Positions 8,743 to 17,783 are shown, counted from the first letter of the stretch. The stretch: 64,000 bases of DNA from Clostridium homopropionicum DSM 5847 (GCF_001263795.1 NZ_LHUR01000010.1:62001-126000), one strand, 5' to 3'. The notes: generated by a model from the sequence alone, not told the origin. Made by a program: numbers and translations.

Positions 8743-10113
8743 TTAAAGCATATCCCATATAGGACTATTCACAGTTAAATGAATCTCTTTAGCAAAATTA
8801 AGTGCTCCCTGAAAGCCGCAAAGTGGTATCTTTCTCTCATGGTTATGGTCACAAAATCCAACACCAAGCTTATACGCAAGAGGTCTCTCCTTAACCCCTC
8901 CAACAAGAATATCTGCCTCTTTCTCTTTAATGAATTTTTCCAACTCATATGGATTAGAGTCATCTAAAATAATCGTACCTTCGTCACTTATATTTCTAAT
9001 AACTTCATAATCATCTTCTTTTCCAGTCTGAGTCCCTACCATTACTGTTTCCATCCCTAGATCTTTAAACTGTTTTATAAGAGAAATGGCTTTAAAGCCT
9101 CCTCCAACATAAATTGCAGCTTTTTTCCCTTTTAGCTTTTCTCTATAAAAATCAAGTTTATTACCTAATTCTTTTTCCATCTTCTCAATTAATTCTTCCG
9201 CTCTTCTTACAATATTCTTATTCCCAGTAGCTTCAGCAATCATCATCAGTGATAATTTCGTGTCTTCAACTCCGAAAAAACTTACTTTTATATATGGTAT
9301 TCTATATAAGCTTTCCATATTTTTTGCTAAATAAGTCATAGAACCTGCACATTGCACAATATTAAATTTAGCCTTAGGAGCATTCTTTATTTCTTCGCAC
9401 CTTCCATCACCGGTTATTTTTGCAACTACATTTATTCCCATTTGTTTTAAATAATCTTGTATAATCCACATTTCACCGGCTAAATTGAAATCTCCTAAAA
9501 AGTTTACTCCATCAATTTCTTCTCCATTATTATCTTCCATAAGCTCAATTAATGCATTACATGCAGCTTTATATCCCATAGACTTATTCCCTGCAAATCC
9601 TGGAGACTTAACAGATATAACTCTAATGGAGTGCTTTATTTCAGCTTGTTTACATACTGCTTCAACGTCATCACCTATAACTCCTACTATACAAGTAGAA
9701 TATACAAAGATAACTTTAGGTGAAAACTTCTCAACAATTTCATCTATTGCAGCTGCTAATTTTTTCTCTCCACCAAAAATCACATCATTTTCTCTTATAT
9801 CTGTGGAAAAACTATTTCTATAGGTTTCTGGTCCGCTGCTTAAGCTTCCCCTAATATCCCAGGTATAACTTGCGCAGCCTATAGGTCCATGAACAATATG
9901 AAAAGCATCTGCTATTGGATTTAAAACTACCCTAGCACCACAATATACGCAAGCTCTTTGACTTACGGATCCTGAAACACTATCTGCATCACATCTAATC
10001 TTAGAGTTGTCACCTTTTGAATTGTAACAAACAAATCCTTGTCTCTCTTTAATTAGATTTTTATCATTTATTATTTCATGTTTTAGTTTGCTTCCACTTT
10101 CGAAACTTTTCAT
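8743..10113 (-). CDS. nifE: Nitrogenase iron-molybdenum cofactor biosynthesis protein NifE
   Basis: NifE pairs with NifN as the alpha2beta2 scaffold on which NifB-co matures to FeMo-co. The start is ATG 10113 behind AAGGGG; an ATG 21 nt upstream has no ribosome site. The 456-aa product shows the NifD-like cysteine motifs RACVYCGAR, HGPIGCASYTWD and STCIVGVIGDD, and the C-terminal GFQGALNFAKEIH. First gene after the hairpin that separates nifHDK from the assembly genes; followed by nifN-B. Confidence 0.96.
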   Translation of the reverse strand: MKSFESGSKLKHEIINDKNLIKERQGFVCYNSKGDNSKIRCDADSVSGSVSQRACVYCGARVVLNPIADAFHIVHGPIGCASYTWDIRGSLSSGPETYRNSFSTDIRENDVIFGGEKKLAAAIDEIVEKFSPKVIFVYSTCIVGVIGDDVEAVCKQAEIKHSIRVISVKSPGFAGNKSMGYKAACNALIELMEDNNGEEIDGVNFLGDFNLAGEMWIIQDYLKQMGINVVAKITGDGRCEEIKNAPKAKFNIVQCAGSMTYLAKNMESLYRIPYIKVSFFGVEDTKLSLMMIAEATGNKNIVRRAEELIEKMEKELGNKLDFYREKLKGKKAAIYVGGGFKAISLIKQFKDLGMETVMVGTQTGKEDDYEVIRNISDEGTIILDDSNPYELEKFIKEKEADILVGGVKERPLAYKLGVGFCDHNHERKIPLCGFQGALNFAKEIHLTVNSPIWDML

Positions 10114-10154
10114 ATTTTCAACCCCTTTTATCATTAATTTATTATTAAAATTTT

Positions 10155-10184
10155 GTGATAGAGCAGTTTAATTGGCTCTATCAC
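10155..10184 (-). other. Hairpin between nifK and nifE
   Basis: A perfect 10-bp stem GTGATAGAGC / GCTCTATCAC with a 10-nt loop lies in the 95-nt gap after nifK. It is followed by AAAATTTTAAT, so it is at most a weak terminator. Such a hairpin could protect the 3' end of a nifHDK transcript or reduce read-through into nifE (inference). Confidence 0.6.
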
Positions 10185-10208
10185 TAAAAATATAACTTCA
10201 TTTGAAAT

Positions 10209-11579
10209 TTACATTACTAACTCAAAATCTTCATCTTCAGCATCTCTATCAATTCTATCCATAATTGCATTAGCAATCATTTCAACTAATCTAATTGCTC
10301 CTTTGTATCCTGTTGTTGGGAAATAATGATGAGCAAATCTATCTAAGATTGGGAAACCGAATCTTACAAAAGGAATATCTTCTGCCTTCGCAATATACTT
10401 TCCATAGGTATTTCCAATTAGTAAGTCTACAGGTTCATTTTTTATCCATTGATGAAGTTCGAATAAATCTCCAGCATTTTTAACTATGCTGTCTTTAATT
10501 CCTGCTTTTTCAAGCATTTCTCCAATCTCTTTATCAAAGCTGTCACCAGGAGTTCCTGTTACTACATATTTAGGAATCATTCCAAGACTGATAATGAACT
10601 CTGTTAGGCTTATTACTGTATCAGGATCACCAAATACAGCTACTTTTTTACCGAAGAAATAAGAATGGCTGTCTAACATCAAGTCTACCAATTGACCTCT
10701 TTCTTCTTCAATTTCATAAGGTACTTCTTTACCAGTAATTTTACTTAACTCTGTAATAAATTTATCAACTGCTTCTATTCCTAATGGTATATTCATTACT
10801 TCCATAGGCACTTTACACTTTTTCTCTAAAGCTACAGCACCTGCTTCTGATGAAAATTTACCTAAAGCCAAGGTATAATTTGAATTTCCAGCATCAATTA
10901 TATCTTTAATTTTAGTACCACCTTTAGGATACATTTCAAATGTACCTGTCATAGGTGTATCAACAACTTCGCTAGTGTCTGGAAGCATTATAAAAGGTAT
11001 ATCCATTACATTTAAAATTCTCTTTATTTCTCTCATATCACCAGGGCTAATAAATCCAGGAAGAACATTTATTTTTCCATTTGCTTCTCCAGTATTTTGA
11101 GAAAGGTAGGTAACAGCACCCTTTATCATATTTGAGAATCCAGTAATATGTGACCCTACATAACTTGGTGTATTAGCGTGGATAACATATTTTCCTTCTG
11201 GAACTTCGCTTTCCGCTTGGCTAATGATTGTTCTAAGATCATCTCCTATGGTCTCAGAAAGACAAGTTGTGTGTACAGCTATCATATCTGGTTCATATAT
11301 TGAAAATACATTCTTTATCGCTGTTTTAAGGTTACTTCCTCCTCCAAAAACTGAAGAACCTTCTGTAAAAGAACTAGTTGAAGCCATTATAGGATCTTTG
11401 AAGTGTCTAGTAAGCTGCATTCTGTGGTAAGAACAACAACCTTGTGATCCATGACTGTGAGGTAAGCATTTATGAATACCTAAAGCAGCATACATAGCTC
11501 CGATTGGCTGACAAGTTTTAGCTGGGTTTATTCTTAATGCTTTTCTTTCATACAATTCCTTTGGTGTTTTATCTAACAT
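10209..11579 (-). CDS. nifK: Nitrogenase molybdenum-iron protein beta chain
   Basis: Beta subunit of dinitrogenase, which with NifD holds the P-cluster. The 456-aa product is shorter at the N-terminus than the proteobacterial form, as in C. pasteurianum. P-cluster cysteines are seen in INPAKTCQPIGA, HGSQGCCSYHR and TTCLSETIGDD. Its ATG (11579) overlaps the nifD stop by 7 nt (GCATGTTAG), with AAAGGAGGG inside the nifD end, so translation of the two subunits is coupled and made in equal amounts. Confidence 0.98.
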   Translation of the reverse strand: MLDKTPKELYERKALRINPAKTCQPIGAMYAALGIHKCLPHSHGSQGCCSYHRMQLTRHFKDPIMASTSSFTEGSSVFGGGSNLKTAIKNVFSIYEPDMIAVHTTCLSETIGDDLRTIISQAESEVPEGKYVIHANTPSYVGSHITGFSNMIKGAVTYLSQNTGEANGKINVLPGFISPGDMREIKRILNVMDIPFIMLPDTSEVVDTPMTGTFEMYPKGGTKIKDIIDAGNSNYTLALGKFSSEAGAVALEKKCKVPMEVMNIPLGIEAVDKFITELSKITGKEVPYEIEEERGQLVDLMLDSHSYFFGKKVAVFGDPDTVISLTEFIISLGMIPKYVVTGTPGDSFDKEIGEMLEKAGIKDSIVKNAGDLFELHQWIKNEPVDLLIGNTYGKYIAKAEDIPFVRFGFPILDRFAHHYFPTTGYKGAIRLVEMIANAIMDRIDRDAEDEDFELVM

Positions 11580-13180
11580 GCTGCTCCCTCCTTTTCTATT
11601 GTCCCTTCAATTAATGGTTCTGTTTTCCAAGGTGGAGTTACATATCTCCAGCCTGGAGTATATACGCCTGCAAGTACATCCTTTGCAAATATAACTGCTC
11701 CTTTAAATCCAGCATATGGTCCAGAATAATCATAAGAATGAAGTTGTTTTGACATTACACCCATCTTTTGCACAGCATATTTATCTTTTATTCCTGAGAA
11801 GAACATATCTGGTTTTAGTACTTTTATAAAGGTTTCTGTTTCATAATGATTTAAATCGTCAATTATGATGTTGTTATTTTTTGATTCCTTTATAAGTCCA
11901 GCATAGTTTCCTAAGCTTGGTACATCCTTCTTTAATTTTTCATATCTTTCTTCTGATAAAATAATTCTGTAGTTTTCTTCATCCTTCTCAACTTTTAATT
12001 CCTCAATATTCTTACTATCTGCATCCGGCTTAATTGTAGGAATAACATCTCTTCCTTCGTAGTCATCACGGTGAGCAAATTCATATCCTGAAAGTACTGT
12101 TTCCACACCGAAAGTAGCAAGAAGATTTTGATAGTGATGTGATCTTGATCCACCAACATATAAGAAAGCCGTTTTGCCTTCAAGCCTTTGTTTTAAATAA
12201 ACTAATTCACCCTCTATTGCAGCTACTTCTTCTGCTATAACTTCCTCAGTTCTCTTAGTTAATTCAGGATCATCATAAATTTTAGCCATATCCCTTAAAG
12301 TTTGAATAGTAGCATCTATTCCTATAAAATTAACTTTTACCCAAGGTATTCCATATTTTGTTTCTATCATTTCAGCAATATAGTTTATTGATCTGTGACA
12401 TTGAACTAAGTTTAGATTAGCTTTGTGAGCATTTCTAATATTCTCAATAGATCCGTCACCTGTTAAAGTTGCTACAACATTGTAACCTATTTTCTTTAAA
12501 ATTCTTTCTATCTCCCAAGTATCTCCACCGATGTTGTACTCACCAAGTAAGTTTATATTCCATTTTTTATCGTATTTTCTTTCACCTTTTCCAATAACAT
12601 TTTTTATAAAATTGTTATTTGCAATATGATGTCCGGCTGATTGGCTTACTCCTTTGTATCCTTCACAATTGAAAGCTAGAACTTGGATTCCATATTCTTT
12701 TTCTGCTTCTGCAGCAACCGCATTTATATCGTCACCAATAAGTCCTACAGGACAAGTTGCAGATATAGAAATAGCTTTTGGATTAAATAGATCCATTGCC
12801 TCTTTAATTGCTTGTCTAAGTTTCTTTTCTCCACCGAATACTATATCGCTCTCTTGCATATCTGTTGAAAAACAATACTGAATAAAATTATCTTCTCCAT
12901 CTTCTGCCTTTGCCTTATTTCTTCTTGTTCCCCAAGCATAATAAGAGCAGCCTATAGGTCCATGAACTATATGAACCATATCTTTAATAGGTCCAACAAC
13001 AACACCCTTACATCCAGCATAACAACATCCTCTGTTAGTTATTATACCTGGAATAGTTCTTGTATTTGCCTCTATTTGTGGTATTTCATAAGAATCATCC
13101 TTAACTATAATATGCTTTTTCCTTGTTTTAAAGGTTTTTGCAGGATACTTTTCTAACACTTTATCTACTATTTTCTTCAC
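11573..13180 (-). CDS. nifD: Nitrogenase molybdenum-iron protein alpha chain (clostridial long form)
   Basis: Alpha subunit that carries the FeMo-cofactor where N2 is reduced. Cysteine motifs RGCCYAGCKG, HGPIGCSYY and SATCPVGLIGDD serve the P-cluster; LVQCHRSINYIAEM holds the cofactor Cys ligand and SKQLHSYDYSGPYAG the cofactor His. An insertion of about 50 residues (ADSKNIEELKVEKDEENYR and onward) marks the clostridial type. GTG at 13180 is preferred because AGAGGTGA lies 5 nt upstream; GTG at 13189 is the longer alternative and would itself overlap that site. About 535 aa. Confidence 0.97.
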   Translation of the reverse strand: MKKIVDKVLEKYPAKTFKTRKKHIIVKDDSYEIPQIEANTRTIPGIITNRGCCYAGCKGVVVGPIKDMVHIVHGPIGCSYYAWGTRRNKAKAEDGEDNFIQYCFSTDMQESDIVFGGEKKLRQAIKEAMDLFNPKAISISATCPVGLIGDDINAVAAEAEKEYGIQVLAFNCEGYKGVSQSAGHHIANNNFIKNVIGKGERKYDKKWNINLLGEYNIGGDTWEIERILKKIGYNVVATLTGDGSIENIRNAHKANLNLVQCHRSINYIAEMIETKYGIPWVKVNFIGIDATIQTLRDMAKIYDDPELTKRTEEVIAEEVAAIEGELVYLKQRLEGKTAFLYVGGSRSHHYQNLLATFGVETVLSGYEFAHRDDYEGRDVIPTIKPDADSKNIEELKVEKDEENYRIILSEERYEKLKKDVPSLGNYAGLIKESKNNNIIIDDLNHYETETFIKVLKPDMFFSGIKDKYAVQKMGVMSKQLHSYDYSGPYAGFKGAVIFAKDVLAGVYTPGWRYVTPPWKTEPLIEGTIEKEGAAC

Positions 13181-13203
13181 TCTTGTCACCTCTCTTCAAT
13201 ATT

Positions 13204-13587
13204 TTAAATTGCCTCTTCGTTAACTTCTCCAGTTCTAATTCTGATAGTTTCTGGAATATCCATAACAAATATTTTTCCATCTCCAGGATTTCCTGTGATA
13301 TTTATATCAATAATAGTTTTAACTACTTTTTCAGCATCTTCATCATTAACAACTAGTGATATCATTCTCTTAGGTATAAGCCTTTGAGTTTCTACAATTT
13401 CACCAACTATATTTGATGAAGCCAAATCTTCAACATTTAAAGAAGTATCAAATATTGAGAAATCTACTTTTTTCTTACCTCTTCCCATTACTTTTCTACA
13501 GTAGAATGATGGAAAACCTTCCTTTAATAATGCATCTTTTGTTTTGTTTATCATGTTCATTCTAATTATAGCCATTATTTCTTTCAT
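13204..13587 (-). CDS. nifI2: PII-family nitrogen regulator NifI2
   Basis: PII-like protein, 127 aa, starting MKEIMAIIRMNMINKTKDALL. It carries the P-II motif VMGRGKKKVDF in the T-loop region and GNPGDGKIFVMDIPETIRIRTGE at the C-terminus. In methanogens NifI1 and NifI2 form a complex that binds dinitrogenase and blocks it when ammonium is plentiful (low 2-oxoglutarate); the same role is inferred here from sequence and from the nifH-nifI1-nifI2-nifD order. Longer T-loop than NifI1. Confidence 0.94.
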   Translation of the reverse strand: MKEIMAIIRMNMINKTKDALLKEGFPSFYCRKVMGRGKKKVDFSIFDTSLNVEDLASSNIVGEIVETQRLIPKRMISLVVNDEDAEKVVKTIIDINITGNPGDGKIFVMDIPETIRIRTGEVNEEAI

Positions 13588-13598
13588 AACTGATCCTC

Positions 13599-13925
13599 CT
13601 ATAGTCCTTTAGTATTTGAACTAATAGTGTAAGCCTCTTTTACTTCTGTTATGAATATTTTTCCGTCTCCAAAAGCACCTTTTTCTCCAGTTTTTGCATT
13701 TCTTACTATTAAACTTATTAAGTCATCCTTATCTTCATCCTTGATTACTATCATTAACATATCTTTTGGTATTTCATCATAATGAATGTCTCCAACCTTT
13801 ACTCCTCTTTGCTTTCCTCTTCCTACAACATCAATTTTTGTTACAGCTGGGAAACCTGCATCTGAAAGTTCTGAAAGTATGTGCTCAACTCTTTCTGGTC
13901 TTACGATTGCTCTAATCATTAACAT
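13599..13925 (-). CDS. nifI1: PII-family nitrogen regulator NifI1
   Basis: PII-like protein, 108 aa, directly after nifH. It starts MLMIRAIVRPERVEHILSEL and has DVVGRGKQRGVKVGDIHYDEIPK and the ending GAFGDGKIFITEVKEAYTI typical of NifI1. Partner of NifI2, 11 nt downstream, for post-translational ammonium switch-off of nitrogenase (role known from archaea, inferred here). No nifA-like activator is present in the window, so the sequence shows post-translational control more plainly than transcriptional control. Confidence 0.94.
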   Translation of the reverse strand: MLMIRAIVRPERVEHILSELSDAGFPAVTKIDVVGRGKQRGVKVGDIHYDEIPKDMLMIVIKDEDKDDLISLIVRNAKTGEKGAFGDGKIFITEVKEAYTISSNTKGL

Positions 13926-13969
13926 ATTAATTAACCCCCTATTTTTTAATATTTTAAATATTATTTTGG

Positions 13970-14824
<855 letters not shown>

Positions 14825-14836
14825 TTAATATTTTAA

Positions 14837-14877
14837 AATTTTGATATCCTAACATTCCTAATAAAAATATCAAAATT
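14837..14877 (-). other. Inverted repeat in the nifH leader
   Basis: Perfect 11-bp arms AATTTTGATAT and ATATCAAAATT flank a 19-nt loop, between the predicted nifH start of transcription and the ribosome site. It could be an mRNA hairpin that sets stability or a protein-binding site; nothing in the sequence decides between these. Confidence 0.5.
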
Positions 14878-14900
14878 CATTAGCTTTATTTGTTATAAAG

Positions 14901-14929
14901 AATATATCATTTTCAAGAAACAATAGCAA
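14901..14929 (-). promoter_or_regulatory. Predicted nifH promoter
   Basis: Minus-strand TTGCTA (14929-14924) and TATATT (14906-14901) with a 17-nt spacer, about 110 nt before the nifH ATG. It is a sigma-A type match; no GG-N10-GC sigma-54 element was seen, consistent with clostridial nif control differing from proteobacteria. Confidence 0.6.
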
Positions 14930-14938
14930 GAGGTTTTT

Positions 14939-14983
14939 TGATAATTTATCATTTTTTATATTATATTATTGATAAATCGATAA
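14939..14983. promoter_or_regulatory. Candidate operator(s) upstream of the nifH promoter
   Basis: The near-palindrome TGATAATTTATCA (14939-14951) lies about 10 bp upstream of the -35 box. About 20 bp further is the related TTGATAAATCGATAA (14969-14983). Both share TTATCAA-type half sites. The position is right for a regulator that controls nif transcription; the binding protein is unknown. Confidence 0.4.
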
Positions 14984-15018
14984 TTATGTGCCTATTTTTT
15001 TAATAGTTTATTATGAAA

Positions 15019-15046
15019 ATGAATTATTTAGAACTTGATAATTCAT
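15019..15046. other. Inverted repeat far upstream of nifH
   Basis: Perfect 9-bp arms ATGAATTAT and ATAATTCAT, 10-nt loop, in the gap between nifH and the symporter terminator. May be a further operator; function unknown. Confidence 0.35.
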
Positions 15047-15092
15047 AAATAAATTCCCAAAATCATGTTTAAGCCAACGTTTACAAAAACAA

Positions 15093-15136
15093 AATAAGGG
15101 TTAATATTCGTTCCATCACGAATATTAACCCTTATT
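15093..15136 (-). terminator. Terminator of the symporter gene
   Basis: A perfect 18-bp stem (AATAAGGGTTAATATTCG and its complement) with an 8-nt loop. On the minus strand TTTGTTTTTG follows. It ends the amino-acid symporter transcript and insulates the nif promoter region. Confidence 0.92.
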
Positions 15137-15168
15137 ATTGAATTTATTATAATATATTAATTATTTCG

Positions 15169-16524
15169 TTATTTCATTTTCAATTCTTTAAAAAACTGCC
15201 TTGTCTCACTAACTATGATTCCACTTAGTCCTACAATTGCAATTAAGTTTGGTATTGCCATTAGTCCATTAACAATATCTGCAAGTATCCATATAAGATC
15301 AAGTTTTAGAAATGCACCTACAGCAACAAGTCCAATATAAATTATTCTATAAGGTATAATACCTTTTACTCCAAAAAGATAAACAGCACATCTTTCTCCG
15401 TAATAATTCCATCCTAAGATTGTTGTAAAGGCAAAGAATATAAGTCCTACTGTAACAATCAATTCTCCTATATAAGGCATTGAAGATAATCCTGTTCTAA
15501 AGGCTTGATTTGTCATAGCTGCTCCCTTTAATCCAGAATTCCACACTCCAGTAGAAATTAACACAAGTCCTGTCATGGTACAAATTACAATAGTGTCAAA
15601 AAATGTACCAGTCATAGATATAAGTCCTTGACGAACACAAGATTTTGTTTTAGCCGCTGCTGCTGCAATCGGTGCACTACCAAGTCCTGATTCATTAGAA
15701 AATACGCCTCTTGCAACACCACTTCTTATAGCAAGCATTACTCCTGCTCCAGCAAAACCTCCTGCTGCTGCAGTTGTAGTAAACGCTCCCTCTATTACCA
15801 TTTTAATTGTTTCAGGTAAAGCTCCTGCGTTAGCAATTAATATTGTAATAGATCCAACAATATAAAATATGGCCATAAGCGGAACAATCTTTTCTGAAAC
15901 AGCTGCTATACTTTTAATACCACCTAAAGTAACTAAAGCTACTATAATTGTTATTACTAAAGCTGTAATAATAATAGGTATATTAAAGGTAAGTTTTACA
16001 CCCTGAGTTATAGCATTTATTTGCGGGAATGTTCCTATCCCAAAGAAGGCTACTGCTACCCCAAAAATAGCAAACATTTTAGCCAGCCATTTGTTTCCAA
16101 GACCTCTTTCTATATAGTACATAGGTCCACCAGCCATTTGTCCATTTTCATCAGTAACTCTAAATCTGATGGCAAGTAACCCTTCTGCATATTTAGTGGC
16201 CATACCAAAAAAAGCAGCCATCCACATCCAAAATAATGCTCCTGGTCCCCCTACTTGAATTGCTGTTGCAACTCCTACTATATTACCTGTTCCTATAGTA
16301 GCTGATAAAGCAGTACACAAAGCACCAAAACTAGAAACATCCCCCTCTTCCTCCAGCTCATCATCTTTTCCAAAGACATATTTTAAGGCTAAAGGTAATC
16401 TAATAACTTGTAATAAACCAAGTCTAATGGTTAAGTAAATACCTGTACCAACTAATAGAATTAATAGAGGTGGTCCCCATACAACTGAATCAATTTTGTT
16501 AAAAACTTCTAGTAATTTTGACAT
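15169..16524 (-). CDS. Sodium:alanine/glycine symporter, AGCS family
   Basis: Membrane protein of 451 aa that takes up (or exports) small amino acids with sodium or protons. It has about 10-11 hydrophobic segments and the family signatures ALSATIGTGNIVGVATAI, GGPMYYIERG and SNESGLGSAPIAAAAAKT. ATG 16524 follows CAGGAGGAA. The tandem glycine riboswitch in its leader makes glycine the likely substrate. In Bacillus, glycine riboswitches usually turn on genes of glycine breakdown; AGCS transporters under this switch are common in clostridia. Confidence 0.94.
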   Translation of the reverse strand: MSKLLEVFNKIDSVVWGPPLLILLVGTGIYLTIRLGLLQVIRLPLALKYVFGKDDELEEEGDVSSFGALCTALSATIGTGNIVGVATAIQVGGPGALFWMWMAAFFGMATKYAEGLLAIRFRVTDENGQMAGGPMYYIERGLGNKWLAKMFAIFGVAVAFFGIGTFPQINAITQGVKLTFNIPIIITALVITIIVALVTLGGIKSIAAVSEKIVPLMAIFYIVGSITILIANAGALPETIKMVIEGAFTTTAAAGGFAGAGVMLAIRSGVARGVFSNESGLGSAPIAAAAAKTKSCVRQGLISMTGTFFDTIVICTMTGLVLISTGVWNSGLKGAAMTNQAFRTGLSSMPYIGELIVTVGLIFFAFTTILGWNYYGERCAVYLFGVKGIIPYRIIYIGLVAVGAFLKLDLIWILADIVNGLMAIPNLIAIVGLSGIIVSETRQFFKELKMK

Positions 16525-16531
16525 AAAAAAT

Positions 16532-16569
16532 TCCTCCTGATAATTATTATTAATTAGAACGGAGGAGAA
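16532..16569 (-). promoter_or_regulatory. Glycine riboswitch expression platform (ribosome-site sequestering)
   Basis: TCCTCC (16566-16561) is the exact complement of GGAGGA in the symporter's ribosome site (16537-16532). Upstream, GAGGA at 16599-16595 at the aptamer end can pair with the same TCCTC. Exclusive pairings suggest translational control; no U-run terminator is present. Complementarity is seen, mechanism inferred. Confidence 0.6.
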
Positions 16570-16593
16570 CTTGAATTATTCTCTAATAATTCT

Positions 16594-16782
16594 ATCCTCT
16601 GTCCTTTTACCTGAGAGTTTCAACAGCATCATACATTAATGCTGTTTTTCTCCTTCGGTGCCCAACTAAATGGATCTCTCCAGAGGCTCGTCCAATAACG
16701 GTCATCAGTTAAATAAACTACCTGAAAGTTTTTCCTCTTCGGTGGATGAAAAATTCATCTCTCTCCCGTTATTATCATCCGA
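16594..16782 (-). promoter_or_regulatory. Tandem glycine riboswitch
   Basis: Two glycine aptamers in tandem on the minus strand. The first has GGGAGAGA, CACCGAAGAGG and AACTTTCAGGTA; the linker and second have GACCGTTATTGGACGAGCC, CTGGAGAGA, CACCGAAGGAG and AACTCTCAGGTAAAAGGACAG. These are the conserved glycine-riboswitch cores. It precedes the AGCS symporter. Confidence 0.95.
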
Positions 16783-16814
16783 ACTCATATTTAGTTTTAG
16801 ATTAATCGTTTACT

Positions 16815-16843
16815 ATTATAATAAAATTATAATAGCAATACAA
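16815..16843 (-). promoter_or_regulatory. Promoter of the glycine riboswitch transcript
   Basis: Minus-strand TTGTAT (16843-16838), 17 nt, TATAAT (16820-16815), starting transcription about 25 nt before the first aptamer. Confidence 0.6.
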
Positions 16844-16851
16844 TGGTGACT

Positions 16852-17139
16852 TTAAATAAATCTTCTTTTCCCAAAGAAAGTTATTATTAATAAAGCAAGT
16901 ATGATCATTATAAATATGTTACTGTATTGTTCATAACTACCCATTAATCCAACAAAAGCCATTATTAGTATACAAATACCTAAAATAATACTAGTGAACT
17001 TTTCCCACTTTATTAGTCCCTCTATATCCTTCACTTTTTGTGATGAGTATTTATTTCTAGTGAATTTATCCATGTTAATTCCTAATACTATTTCTATTAT
17101 TCCTAAAGCTACTAGTGCATAATTCATTGCTACATCCAT
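16852..17139 (-). CDS. Small membrane protein of unknown function
   Basis: A 95-aa protein I do not recognise. It has three predicted membrane helices, at about residues 4-20, 48-66 and 73-90, with a charged loop (KFTRNKYSSQKVKDIEG) between the first two and a basic tail KRRFI. The ATG at 17139 has a good ribosome site (AAGGAGAGGTT), so it is probably expressed. It stands alone; the symporter riboswitch promoter begins inside its end. No function is proposed. Confidence 0.7.
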   Translation of the reverse strand: MDVAMNYALVALGIIEIVLGINMDKFTRNKYSSQKVKDIEGLIKWEKFTSIILGICILIMAFVGLMGSYEQYSNIFIMIILALLIITFFGKRRFI

Positions 17140-17400
17140 AATAACCTCTCCTTTTCTGTAGATAGATTTATAAAACCACTATATATAATTATATATTAAA
17201 ATTTATTTTTTTAAATAGTAAAATTAAAATTCCTCTATACTTAGCAATAAAATTACCTTTTTCATTTTACATAACCCTGTCTTTTTTTATTAATAATATT
17301 TATTATATTTATATTATAACAGTAATTTTAATAAACTAAAATTGATTCTATTCATATAAATAATATTGAAGGAAAGTTTTAAAATTCTTACCTCTATTAC

Positions 17401-17426
17401 TTATAGCTTCATTAATGTAGCTATAA
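17401..17426 (+). other. Hairpin in the leader of the holin-like gene
   Basis: Perfect 8-bp arms TTATAGCT and AGCTATAA (with an inner ATTAAT palindrome) end 15 nt before GGAGGTGG of the downstream gene. Could be an operator or an RNA hairpin. The rest of the gap (17140-17400) is AT-rich with only weak promoter-like matches. Confidence 0.45.
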
Positions 17427-17453
17427 CAAACTATTAAAATGGAGGTGGAACTA

Positions 17454-17699
17454 GTGGAAAGTGAATTAATAAAACTTGCTTCATCTCAAGGTGTTTGGGC
17501 TGCTCTATCGGTAGCGCTTATATTCTATATATTAAAAGCTCAGGAAAAGCGTGACCTAAAGCAAGAAGAAAGAGAGAAAAATTATCAAAATATAATTGAA
17601 GAACTCACAGAAAAATTTACCTTAATAGAAGAAGTAAGAAAAGATGTTAAGGATATAAAAGAACAAATAACTCCCAAAAATCAAAATGACAAAGTATAA
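17454..17699 (+). CDS. BhlA/UviB family holin-like protein
   Basis: An 81-aa protein with one N-terminal membrane helix (GVWAALSVALIFYILKAQ) followed by a charged coiled coil (EKRDLKQEEREKNYQNII and on), the layout of the BhlA/UviB family known from bacteriocin and phage loci. The start is GTG 17454, because GGAGGTGG lies 5 nt upstream; the ATG at 17439 overlaps that site. One of very few plus-strand genes here. There is no endolysin, phage or bacteriocin gene nearby, so its role as a stand-alone holin or toxin is open. Confidence 0.82.
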   Translation: MESELIKLASSQGVWAALSVALIFYILKAQEKRDLKQEEREKNYQNIIEELTEKFTLIEEVRKDVKDIKEQITPKNQNDKV

Positions 17700-17733
17700 A
17701 ACAATTCAAGTTTTATCCAAAATATAAAAAACT

Positions 17734-17775
17734 CTTAAGCTTCAATAGGGGTTCTTATCCTATTTGAAGCTTAAG
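17734..17775 (-). terminator. Terminator (minus strand) of the former msrA gene
   Basis: A 16-bp stem CTTAAGCTTCAATAGG with its complement (one bulged T) is followed on the minus strand by AGTTTTTTATATTTTG. On the plus strand no U-run follows, so it mainly served the gene on the minus strand, of which only a fragment is left; it may still stop the holin-like transcript partly. Confidence 0.8.
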
Positions 17776-17783
17776 AATAATAA

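Noticed and set aside
14941-14954. FNR/CRP-type box TTGAT-N4-ATCAA before nifH
   Set aside because: The half-site spacing is off by one and one arm does not match, so it was recorded only as a generic candidate operator.
17734-17775. Terminator for the plus-strand holin-like gene
   Set aside because: The stem is downstream of that gene, but the U-run is only on the minus strand, so it was assigned to the msrA fragment.
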